Shown: one piece after another, positions 30,436-40,388 of the stretch
Numbering within the stretch: the stretch's first letter is position 1
Layout of the letters: each line of letters starts with the position of its first letter
DNA from: Ampelomyces quisqualis
Lineage: Eukaryota; Ascomycota; Dothideomycetes; Pleosporales; Phaeosphaeriaceae
Length of the DNA: 64,000 bases
Direction of reading: 5' to 3'
Assembly (NCBI GenBank): GCA_018398575.1
Contig: JAGTXZ010000019.1
Span: forward strand, 620,001-684,000
Made by a program: the position numbers and the translations under genes
Notes under the pieces: model-generated
Told to the model about the DNA's origin: nothing
Seen by the model: only the letters and a program-made list of their open reading frames with translations
Database searches by the model: none

Positions 30436-30763
30436 CAAGCAGGCGCAGGCGCAGGCGCAAGTGGTGTGAAAGCGCGCTAGGCTCGCGTCGACGGCCGTTC
30501 CATGGCTTGTTTTGAGCCTTACCCGAAGCGGGTGGGCTTTGTGGATTCATGTTTACCCCATTATTTCCATGCAAAACACCCACCCGACTGCTCTCGACCC
30601 GACGTCCACCGCCCGCGCCCCAGCCGCTGCTTCTAACCCTCAGGCCGCAAAGACTGCGACAGTGCCCGAAAAGACCGGCAACGCTGCTCTTCGCCCCCCA
30701 ACAGAAGCCCAACACGCCAGACCGCCCATCGTCTGAAGAGCTCGCTGCTCGCGGTTCGCCACC
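30436..30763. promoter_or_regulatory. Divergent promoter region, AlkB homologue and cdk1
   Basis: 328 bp. Three tandem GCAGGC units (30439-30456) lie just upstream of the AlkB start codon. No clear TATA box. Confidence 0.45.
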
Positions 30764-31817
30764 ATGGAGAATTACCAGAAGATGGAGAAGATCGGGGAAG
30801 GCACATACGGCGTCGTGTACAAGGCGCGCGACCTGACCACCAAGGACCAGCGCGTCGTCGCCCTCAAGAAGATCCGCCTCGAGGCCGAGGACGAAGGCGT
30901 GCCGTCGACCGCCATTCGCGAGATCTCGCTGCTCAAGGAGATGAACGACCCCAACATCGTCCGCTTGCTCAACATCGTCCATGCCGACGGCCACAAGCTG
31001 TATCTCGTCTTCGAGTTCCTCGACTGCGACCTGAAGAAGTACATGGAGGCGCTGCCCGTCAGCCAGGGCGGCCGCGGCAAGGCTCTTCCCGAGGGATCTG
31101 GGCTGTCTGGCAAGGCGCTGAACATGGACGACAACATGGTCAAGAAGTTCATGATGCAGCTGTGCCAGGGCGTGCGCTACTGCCACGCCCACCGCGTTCT
31201 GCATCGCGACCTCAAGCCCCAGAACCTCCTCATCGACAAGGACTGCAATCTGAAGCTCGCAGATTTTGGCCTTGCCCGCGCCTTTGGCGTTCCCCTCCGC
31301 ACATACACACACGAGGCATGTTGACACTCGGCTCTATTGCGCCTCTGCTTACATGCTCTAGGTCGTCACGCTGTGGTACCGCTCACCTGAAATCCTGCTC
31401 GGTGGTCGACAGTACTCCACCGGCGTCGACATGTGGTCTGTGGGATGCATCTTCGCTGAGATGTGTACCCGCAAGCCACTGTTCCCCGGCGACTCGGAGA
31501 TTGACGAGATCTTCAAGATCTTCCGGTATGTGGATACGACACACTTGACGCAGTTCAACTGACCTTGCAACAGCATCCTCGGCACTCCAAGCGAACAAGA
31601 CTGGCCCGGTGTCACTTCGTTCCCCGACTTCAAACCCTCGTTCCCCAAGTGGAACCGGACCGACATCGCCTCAATTGTCACGAGCCTCGACGATGTAGGC
31701 CTAGACCTGCTTGACAGCCTCCTCGTCTATGACCCTGCTGGTCGCATATCGGCAAAGCAGACCATCATTCACCCATACTTCACAGGCACAACCGGCTACA
31801 GCAATGGCTTTCACTAG
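30764..31817 (+). CDS. cdk1: Cyclin-dependent kinase 1 (Cdc28/Cdc2/NimX)
   Basis: Master cell-cycle Ser/Thr kinase. Exons 30764-31315, 31362-31525 and 31574-31817 give 319 residues. The Gly loop G-E-G-T-Y-G is at 11-16 with the inhibitory sites T14 and Y15. The exact P-S-T-A-I-R-E cyclin-binding helix is at 47-53, H-R-D-L-K-P-Q-N near 147, D-F-G near 165, and T182 is the activation-loop threonine in Y-T-H-E-V-V-T-L-W-Y-R. A Gly/Ser-rich insert (about residues 91-113) after M-E-A-L-P makes it slightly longer than yeast Cdc28. Intron 1 (31316-31361) begins with GC rather than GT, because only that site preserves the invariant H-E-V-V. The antisense strand is open over the first exon, which is a composition effect. 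Confidence 0.96.
31316..31361 (+). other. Non-canonical GC-AG intron in cdk1
   Basis: 46-nt intron with exon-intron junction GAG/GCATGT and acceptor CTCTAG. Splicing here joins Glu and Val codons of the invariant T-H-E-V-V-T segment. A GT lies four bases downstream but using it would break the frame. Confidence 0.7.
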
Positions 31818-32243
31818 CTGCCGGACATGGTTGGGAGAAGCTACGAACGTTACGCAATGTGGGACGAGCATATTAGGCTTGGTTATGGGAATCAACCGCG
31901 GCATCCTTTCGACCACATCGTCTGGTTGATATGACGTTTTCCTTTGTTTGGATAGGCAGGGTATACCTGGAGGATGATGAGGCGTTATGGCTAGAACATG
32001 TCATGGATAGTCTCTGCAAACACGGCATATCGGAGCGAAAGCGATGCTCTGCTAAATTACATGGTTGTCTTTTGATCCGTCGTGGTAGATGATGACATGT
32101 TGCAAGCATGATGCTTGACGCACTTGCACTTTCAGCCCTACGATGAGGGGTCCTGCAGGAACGCGCCCAGACGCGGTCTCGTCACATGCCGCCTATCGTG
32201 TAGGCTTTCCCCGTATCCGTACAGCGCTCCATCATTCCTGATC
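31818..32243. other. Intergenic
   Basis: 426 bp between cdk1 and the GH18-UBA gene, same strand. No other gene is visible. Confidence 0.45.
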
Positions 32244-33503
32244 ATGGCTTCGACGGCTCCCAAGTTTCTGTCGCCGGAAAATGGCCCGCGTCTAATTGTG
32301 TACCACCAGACAATCCACGACCCTCAAGGAAACCCTCACTCGCTACTACCCTTGCTCACCAACAACACTGGCATCACACATGTCATCGTTGCGGCCATAC
32401 ACCTCAATGCCGAGCCAGGCAACATCACGCTCAACGACCACCGACCTGACGACAAGCGATTCGACCAGCTCTGGGGTGAAGTAGCGTGGTTACAAGGCAG
32501 CGGAGTAAAAGTGCTCGGCATGCTAGGCGGGGCCGCAAAAGGCTCCTTCGCGCAGCTCAGCGGCGACGACGACAGCGTGCGTTTCCGCGTCCCCCAAGCC
32601 AACACACATGGAAAAAAAAAAGTAATCTGACAGCTGTGCTCGGCGCCCCAGTTCGAAGCCCACTACGCGCCGCTCCACGCCCTGCTACGCACGCACAACC
32701 TCGACGGCGTCGACCTCGACATCGAAGAAGAAATCCCCCTCGACTCGGTAACGCGCCTCATCGCCCGTCTCCGCGCAGACTTTGGCCCGCCTTTCCTCAT
32801 CACCCTGGCGCCCGTCGCTACTGCCCTCCTCCCTGACCCACGCTTCCCCCGCCCCGCTACCCCGTTACGCGCGCCAGACCCGCGCCTCCCCTCGCTGCCC
32901 CACTTATCCGGCTTTTCCTACGCCGCGCTCGAAGCAAGCCCGCTCGGCGCCGAGGTCGCTTGGTACAATGCGCAGTTTTACTGCGGGTGGGGCGACGCCC
33001 GGAGCACGGCTTGCTACGACGCTATTGTGGCTGCGGGGTGGGCGCCGGAGAAGGTCGTGCTCGGCGTCGTGACGCATCCGGCGAATGGCGCGGGGTTTGT
33101 CGACGCGGAGAGATTGCGCGAGACGTGTGCGGTGCTGCGCGCGCGATATCGAGGCGTGGGGAGGGGGTTTGGCGGGGTCATGGGGTGGGAGTATTTCAAT
33201 TCCGGGGGGGCTGAGGGCGACGTTGGTCGTGTTGGGGGTGCGGGTGCGGGTGGGCAGGCGGCTTGGGTGGGCGCGTTGGGGCGCGTGTTGAGGGTGCAAG
33301 AGGAAGAGCAGGATGCGCTGCTGCTGCCTACGCCTGAGCACATCAGACAGATGGTTACGACGCTGCGTCGCCCACACGTGCCGTGGCCCGACGACGCGGT
33401 GCAGAAACTAGTCGAGCTAGGATTTGCGCCGCACGAAGCCGTCGCTGCGCTGAATGCGACGGACGGAAATCTGGAAATGGCTGCGGGGTTGCTGTTCGAG
33501 TAG
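32244..33503 (+). CDS. Intracellular GH18 glycoside hydrolase with C-terminal UBA domain
   Basis: Exons 32244-32576 and 32652-33503 (75-nt intron), 394 residues. The N-terminal 300 residues are a glycoside hydrolase family 18 barrel: R-L-I-V-Y-H-Q-T at the first strand, V-K-V-L-G-M-L-G-G at the third, and the catalytic D-G-V-D-L-D-I-E-E at 129-137 with the proton donor E136. G-V-M-G-W-E-Y-F-N is the last strand. No signal peptide is present, so the protein is probably cytosolic. Residues about 355-394 form a UBA-like three-helix motif (D-D-A-V-Q-K-L-V-E-L-G-F, then A-A-L-N-A-T-D-G-N-L-E-M-A-A). GH18 members include chitinases and endo-beta-N-acetylglucosaminidases; the UBA part suggests a link to ubiquitinated glycoproteins rather than wall chitin. 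Converges with creD. Confidence 0.85.
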
Positions 33504-34612
33504 GGTCCGCAATACAACACTTCGCGCTTGATGGTTACTACTTCCTGCCAACAACTCGCAAACCGACCCTTTGAAAGTCGACATCGTTCCACACCCCCTT
33601 GCCGCAAAAGCACACTTCGCCAATCGCACCGTCTACATAGCCCCCATGATCCCGACGTAAAACCAGAACCCCAACGCCATCGGCTGGCTCACACACATTG
33701 CACATCACAGCAGCAGGATGGAAACCGCGTGAGAGGGGGAAGACACACATCATTCATGAGCATGAAGCAGGACAACGAGTTTCCTTTCCCGCTGGAGTCG
33801 TAAATCAGACTGGCAAGGTAATCCGCCCCTGAAAAATAGTAAGCGCTGTGCATCCATCCGATCCCGACCCCGTATGTGTGAAAAAAAAAAAAAAGTCTAA
33901 ACCGAGTCGGAAAAAACCACCCGAAAAAAAAAATACGCGAGGACGAGAGAAAAAAAAAAAAAGAGAAAAAAAATGATGCGACTAACGCCCTTGCTAATGC
34001 CATGCCTGCAATGAAGAAGGAGGAGGAAACCCACGCCAGAAGAAAAAACAGTCTAGCCAACGTGTTTCAAAGCCCTGCGGAATCCAGTCAACTCGTTAAT
34101 CGTCTCGCATATCGACGCAGAAGAAGACGCAGACGGACTGCGATGACGCGATTTCGGCCGTCCATGTGGGCGCGGGACCTCAAGCCGACCACGGGAGCGA
34201 GAGGGACTACGGCTCCGGTTGGCTACCATGATTGCGGCCGCGTGTGAGGTGGGCGGTGCTAGGGAGGCAGACGAGGAGGAGCGGGATGTGGGAGGCGACT
34301 CGGAGGATGATGTCGATGTGTTGGAGACGGTCGGTACGAGTGCCGATGCCGTTTGTCCATGTACGCGAAAGGGGTATTAAGCTTTGAGCTGCGAAAATGT
34401 ACAGGTAGAAATGTGATGAGAATAAATGCCGCATGATGTGCGGTTGAAGAGAGTGGGGAGGTGTGCGTTTGTTTAAGCGCTGAAATGTACGTCGGCAAAA
34501 CTTTACAAGCCTCAATCAAGAGCTGTGAAAGTCGACAAGACAGCCAGGTCGCGTAACGCTGACTCTTTGCCGCACGAACAGATTGCCAAGTGGGAGGAGC
34601 AAGATGGGTGTT
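33504..34612. other. Convergent intergenic region with A-rich block
   Basis: 1.1 kb between the stop codons of the GH18-UBA gene and creD. It contains the A-rich block at 33881-33973. No gene is visible. Confidence 0.5.
33881..33973. repeat. Poly(A)-rich low-complexity tract
   Basis: Four A runs of roughly 8-14 bases separated by short GC-containing spacers. Likely a slippage-prone site, possibly part of 3' flanks. Confidence 0.7.
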
Positions 34613-36441
34613 TTACCTTCCATCGTCGCTTGTTCTCGGGCTTTGTCTGCGGCTATTCAGCGTCGTGTTCCGATTGGTTTCTTCCGTCAGAGTGTCTAGA
34701 GATCGTGCCGGACTAGGGGTCGTGCCTCTGCTGCTTCTGCTTCTACTCGGAGATCCAGGTCGCGACGTTGCAATTTCGTAACTTGGTAAAGGTACATCTG
34801 CTACGAGCGGAGATCTACCAAGTGTACGCACAGCGGTGTTGTAGCTGGGCGTTCTGGCAAGCGCGTCCATGTCGTATCCTGCAGGCGGTAGGTCGAAGTA
34901 GGTGGGTTGCTCGCTAATGACTGCCGGCGTGCTGTCCCCAGAGGAGTGTTGTCTCAGCGGCTGGAACCTTGTGGGTGGGTCCTGATGCGACATTTCGAGG
35001 TTTTGCAGCCTGTGCTGGAGTGCCGTAGCTGAAGCACCACCGCCATTTGCTACCGCATTCAGCGAAGCCAAATCTTCTGCAGAGCCTGTGCGGCTATGTG
35101 CATAAAACGGCGTGTTTGCCCCGCTGCCCATCATACTGTGATAGCCGCCAGGCGTCATGAAGCCTGATGGATCGATGTCGTTGTAGAGCTCGTCCAGCTG
35201 ATGTTGGCCGTAGGTGGGCGGGGCATGTTGATTCACCTCGTCCTGGACCGCCTGCTGGCTGAGGATGTTGTCGTCAACCACGACACTTTGATCTTCGTTT
35301 GGCGGCAGATTGGGTGAGATGAACAAGTGGACGTGATTCTTGACCAGAAGCTGGCTGGTGTGACCTTCCGGGTTCTTCAGATTGACATATAGTCGAAGTT
35401 TGTGGCTCAGGCGGATGTTCTCCGTGTCCACAGACTGCCGGCAGTTCTTGAGTGACTTGGGCAGTTCCAACGTCATGGAGAAGCGGTGCGACTCGTCGAA
35501 GAGCTGATCTGCCTCGTCTGCGCCAGTAGGGACGATGTTTGCGGAATTGTCGGGCATGTCGGCTTCGGTGACTGCGACCTGGACATCGGTCTGGTGACTG
35601 ATTCGCCTGCCAGCGTATTCGGCAAAGAGCTGGCGAGACTCAATCAACTCCATCTTGATGGTCGATATCTCGACGCCTTTGCGGAGGGGAATCAGCACAA
35701 AGTCTGCCGCGATGTGCGTTCCAACAATGTAGTTTTTCTGCGGAACGGTGATCTTGTAGGCCAGCTTGTTTGCCCAGATGTCTTCGTTGATCTGCTCCAC
35801 GGGCATTGTTTCGAGCGAATCGCGGCCGAGGGTGCGAATGACGCGGATGTGCGAGGTGGCGGAGAGCTGCTTGCTCATGTACCCCCTGTCCACAGTCGCC
35901 TTGAGATTGTAGACGACCCAGTTGGTGGGCAGGCCCTCGACGCTCTGGTCGAGGTTGCTCGGCATGTTGAAAACAAAGTCCCACTCATGGTGGCCAGCGT
36001 TGATTTTGTGCGCCTTGTTTTTGGTGCCACTGTCGACGGGGAATAGGTTGAGGTGCTCGGTGAAGAAGTTGGTCTTGTGGGCAATCGGCTGCGGGCTCAC
36101 CGTGTTGGTCAAATGCCATCTATGGGAGCGGTATCAGCATGTGAGCCGCGGGTGGCGCAGGAGGATCAAGTGGCGTACGAGACTTTGCGCGTGCCCGTCA
36201 GGGTGATGCGGACACTGCGCACGTTGATCGACTCGGGGTTGGTGAGAACGAGCTTGCCTCGCAGCTCGGTCCCATGCGACTCGGAAGACTCTCCATACAA
36301 GACAACGAAGGGCGACTCGGGCCTGCACCCTGTCAGTATATTGTCGTGTTGTTGGCCGAGGGGAAGTCAAGATGCATACTTGATCTCCAGCACTGGCGCC
36401 GTGTTTCTGCCAAAGACTCCGACGCTCGGAAGCAGCATCAT
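34613..36441 (-). CDS. creD: Arrestin-domain adaptor CreD (Rod1/Rog3-like)
   Basis: Exons 36380-36441, 36179-36322 and 34613-36119 (minus), 570 residues. The N- and C-arrestin folds occupy about residues 1-320 (G-K-L-V-L-T-N-P, V-S-W-H-L-T-N-T-V rebuilt over intron 2, W-D-F-V-F-N-M-P). The C-terminal tail carries a P-P-T-Y motif near 368 and an L-P-S-Y motif, binding sites for WW domains of Nedd4/Rsp5-type ligases (HulA in Aspergillus). It ends in a Ser/Arg/Thr-rich, phosphosite-like tail. In Aspergillus nidulans, CreD acts opposite CreB/CreC in carbon catabolite repression, probably through ubiquitination and endocytosis of transporters. It lies immediately downstream of creC on the same strand, 954 bp apart. 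Confidence 0.9.
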
Positions 36442-37395
36442 GTAACGAGTGCCAGTGACACGGCGGGCCGGGGCAGCACGCAGCTAAGTCGGGCTGAGCG
36501 GTGCCAATTTTGGGGTAATCGATGGTGATGCAAGAGGCGTGGAGGGGAGGGATGCGGCTATGTAGGTATGTACGAGCACCGAGACGACGGGGATCGCCTT
36601 CTTTCTCTGCTCGGCCGCGTGGTGACGGCTGGTGCTCCTGCGTTGGGACATACAAAGTACAAGCAACAAGACGGCCGAGTGGAGACGTTGTTCTATTGTA
36701 CAGTGCTTGGGTGGCTGCGTGCATCATGGCTCTAGCGCCGCCGCTTGCACGACTTGGACAAACTTTGGGCGCGGGTTCAAAGAAGGTATCCCGCGAACGG
36801 CGTGCCCACGACCAGCAATGCATGGCACGCGATGGCGCTACACACGCGAACATGGCCCGAAACGCTGGCCCGGCCAAGTTGCGATAATGCACCTCGCCGG
36901 ACCTGCGCCCACGCAGATAGCCAGCCCAGCCACTTTCCAGAAGTGTGTCGTGTCATCCCGCAGCTTCATTCCCACAGAGGCCCGGTGGTGAGCTTCGTGG
37001 GCCATGATGCACCATGGTCATCCCGCGGCTCTTTGGTGCCAGCGAAATCTAAACTCGGCCCGAGCGTGGCCGGGAGTCAGGCATTGCCGCACTCTTATCC
37101 ATCACACATGGCTGCTGATCAGTCGCGGAAAGCGTCTTGGAAGAAGCCGTACGCACCCCACTGATATGTACAGGGAAGTCCTGCATGCACTTGACCTTGT
37201 CGTATACACCCTAAACCTCTCTATGGACCTAGGTACCGAGTGCGGAGTGCCTCCTGGAGACGTCGGAATCTTCCGCGTGTCGCTGCGCACACAAACTTTG
37301 CTTTCCGTTCCACCAGGGCTTCAACATGCATCTCCACGCACGCACGTGAAACCTGCACTACCAACCTCACCACTGCATCGCGTCATCATGGGCCA
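36442..37395. promoter_or_regulatory. creC-creD spacer / creD promoter
   Basis: 954 bp with no gene. Three hexamers fit the CreA consensus SYGGRG: CCGGGG at 36468-36473 and GTGGAG at 36539-36544 and 36679-36684. The consensus is short, so chance matches are likely. Confidence 0.35.
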
Positions 37396-39838
37396 TCATG
37401 TCATCGGCTGACCGCCGTCCCCGTTGGTCGCGCCTTCCTTCGGACGGTCCCAAGTTCTGATGTGGCCTGCGCAGAAAAAAAAAAAAAGTCAGCGATCGAT
37501 CCACTTCGTTATCAGCTTCAGAACACGCCCAAGTTCAACAAATACACGGGTGGGTCCACGTGCGACATCGAGCCGTGGTCCTGTCACCTGTGCGTCGCCC
37601 AAAGACCACCAGCCTTATCGCACATTCGATGTGGAGCCTGTGAACTTGTGAAGCTTGGTATACCCCACAGGCCTTGCTGCGAACGAATCTCTTGACTCAC
37701 CATTCTGGCACGTCGTCAATAGGCAGTCTTCTTCAAATCCGAGCCACACGACAGGGTGCTCGTCGACCGCTTTGGCCTGCTCCAGTCAGCTCTGTGTGAT
37801 TGCATCTTGTCGCAGCCAAGTCACTCACCAGCACCGGGGGCAACATAGCTGTACGCGCCCGTGGCTCGACGGGATGGACCACTTCTTCGTCATCCAGCAG
37901 GCTGCCAGAACTAAGGTTCGAGTTGGACCGAAGTCGATTAGCCGTGCTATCTGTCCGTGTTCGTTGCATTCTCAGGTTGGATGATGCAATACTATTGCGC
38001 TGTCGCACCGACGCCTTGTTTCTTCATCAGCGATACTCTCCGCCAGCATAGCAATCTTCCGAGAGACGTACCGCTCGTGGTCGGTGTAGCATACCAACGC
38101 TGAAATCCCACAGTAACAAACGGCAGTCTTCTCCAACACTGCCAATCCGATAGTTGCGCTCGTCGCATCGCCAAGGGTCGAATTGCACCGCCGTCACCCA
38201 GGAATTGTGGCCCTGACAACGCGCCACAAGCATGCAGTCTTCCAGTGACCAGATAGACACAAGGTCATCTTGGCCTCCCGTGACAATATATCGGCCGTCT
38301 GGCGACCAGCATACGCAAATCATGCCTCCATAGTAGCTCATGTAATGATGCAACAGCCTACAACCTATCAGCCAACGCCAGCCTAGATCCACTGCAACTC
38401 ACTTCTCTTGGAGAAAGTCGATGATCCTGAAGGTACCATCCTCCGACACTACCGCCACATGTCGGCGATCGGGCGAAAACTCAAACGCGTTGATTTTCGA
38501 GCTTGAAATCTGCCAGCAGGATACAGGATTCGCCTTTTGATTCTTCGAATGGACTGACTTCTTGACAGCCAGGCGGACCTTCCTGCCGGCATTAGACGTG
38601 ACCTCTTCCGTGCTGGGCGATTGGTCCTCTGCCACAAACACGGCATCTTCCTTCTCCTTGTCATACACCACCAGGCATCCGTCCATATGCGCCGCGAGGA
38701 ACAGATTCTCGCTGTTGGGAAGCCATCGAATGTCAGACACGGGTGTAGGGTTGATGACTCCGTTCTTGTTGATACGCGAATACTTCTGCGACATGGGTTC
38801 ATACCAAATAATGTCCCCGGTAGAAAAGCCCATGACAATGTCGAGATGAGTTGGTCCTTTGGTGATTTGGTTGATGTCGTGACAGAGCGCGTGTGCCTTG
38901 GTGAACAGAATCTTAGTCATGTGCTCCTCCTTGGTGGGCGACGTCAAGTCCAGCCACTGCAAGGCACGGTTGATGTTGGCGAAGGCGTAGTGGCCGTTGG
39001 GATTATGCTCCTGCAGCCGCTTAGACAAGGCTTCGTGGGGAATCACGCGCGACACAAAAGACGAGTTGCTCTTAACAATGTTGCTCTTCGGTTTCCGCTT
39101 CTTAAGAGGATCCTTGGAGTCTTTGCCGTTGACGACAGCTAGCGCCGCATTGCCTTCTCCAAACACTGGTGTATGTAGCCCCTCGAGAGGTGATGACGCG
39201 ATGCCATTGGCGCCGTACGATCCTGTGTCGCTTGCCTGGCTGTGAGATTCGTGAGGCGACTCTTGTATGCTCGGTGGAACTTGCGATGGGGTGCTGTTAC
39301 GTGTGCCGAATCGATGCAGCTGCGAATGCGAAGGCTGGCGGGGCGCAAGAGCTACCAGGGATAGTTTGGTGCCGCATGTTGGCGGGCTGACAGTCGTCGC
39401 GAGCGGATTCGGATTGTGGACGGGGGCTTCGGATGGATGAGGAGGAGGTGTCGCAAGATGCAACTCGTCGCGAAGCACGTAGGTTCCTGTGACGCCTACT
39501 GTTAGCGGCAACGGGCCAGCTGCGCTGCATCGCGAAAAGCTTGCCTTCTCCCACCACTAATTGATGCTCGGGACCTGTGGGGTGGGTGAGGCTGTTATTG
39601 GTCTCGATGACCTGCCCCGGGGGTGCACCAGGATAGCCACCTTGGCCAAGTCAGTCCTGACGTCACATGTAGGTTGGAAGTGCAGGTACTCACCTGTAGG
39701 GTATCGCGGAGGCGGAGGGAGCACGCTGGCATGGCGTTAGTGAAGCTCCAGGCGCATAGCGCAGCGATTGGGGATGCGATTGGGGATGCGATTGGCGGGC
39801 GGGCGGCTACCAGCGCGGAGGTGGAGTACTTACAACAT
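37396..39838 (-). CDS. creC: WD40 protein CreC, deubiquitinase partner in carbon catabolite regulation
   Basis: Eight exons (minus): 39834-39838, 39694-39725, 39545-39574, 38403-39486, 38072-38357, 37829-38014, 37701-37776 and 37396-37466, 589 residues. The first coding exon is 5 nt (ATG TT); splicing gives [10 protein letters not shown], and the next joins give [21 protein letters not shown], all matching CreC. WD40 repeats include [33 protein letters not shown], and a last repeat split by the final intron to end in G-H-I-R-T-W-D-R-P. In Aspergillus, CreC stabilises and activates the CreB deubiquitinase; WDR20/WDR48 are animal analogues. Intron 3 appears to use a GC donor. Confidence 0.93.
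37467..37700 (-). other. Long last intron of creC with poly-T tract
   Basis: 234-nt GT-AG intron, about four times the usual length in this gene. Thirteen T residues (minus strand; plus 37475-37487) sit directly before CTGCGCAG. The exons on both sides encode parts of one WD repeat, which supports the call. Confidence 0.75.
39487..39544 (-). other. Non-canonical GC-AG intron in creC
   Basis: 58-nt intron with junction AAG/GCAAGC, a textbook GC-donor context, and acceptor GTCACAG. It is required to join V-V-G-E-G to T-Y-V-L-R-D as in CreC proteins. Confidence 0.75.
39763..39796. repeat. 12-bp tandem repeat in creC intron 1
   Basis: GCGATTGGGGAT is repeated about 2.7 times, followed by GGCGGGCGGGCGG. 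It lies in the 108-nt first intron of creC. Confidence 0.75.
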
Positions 39839-40388
39839 GGCGAGTGCAGCTCAACAGCGGGCAAAGCAAACGACTGTTATCAGACACGCAGCGTTGGCCA
39901 GGCTGGCAAGCGGACGACGGGCAGTCTGGAGTGGGGCGACAGGATCGATTGGTGGCATGGAGCGCGATGTGCTGTGAAGGGAAAGGTCGCTGGCCATGAC
40001 CCATGGGTTCGGCGGCCTGGGGAAATGCGGAGTGTGGCGTCGCTTCCCGTGCCCGAGCTGCCAGGGCGCACTGCTTCGTACTCCTCGGATGGAGCTGATA
40101 ACGTCTTTGGCTCTCCTCGTGGGTGAGCTGAGACGGAACCGGCAGCCATGGGGTACACAGGCAGGGTCTCGGGCTCCGGGGTGATACTGGCCAGTGGACA
40201 ACCTGTCATTACACGTTCCCGGCCATGCGGGGAAACTATCTTGGACTCGGGCACGCCTACCCTGTGCCAAGCCCTGCCAGATGACTCGCTGGAGCGCACT
40301 CCAGCTGCCTACACCCAACGACAGACAGGCACCCCACCTGGACGCACTTGGACAACTGCCTGGCATGCAATGAAAATGCTGTCCCACC
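39839..40388. promoter_or_regulatory. Divergent promoter region, creC and gem1
   Basis: 550 bp between the two start codons. The gem1 ATG sits in a strong CCACCATGG context. No TATA box is evident. Confidence 0.5.

Noticed and set aside
30386..31327. 313-codon open frame on the minus strand
   Set aside because: It lies entirely antisense to the first exon of cdk1 and its promoter; the plus strand encodes an unmistakable kinase. Antisense openness is a codon-composition effect.
32904..33613. Minus-strand frames of 157 and 199 codons over the GH18-UBA gene
   Set aside because: Shadow frames of a GC-rich exon whose plus-strand product carries the GH18 motif.
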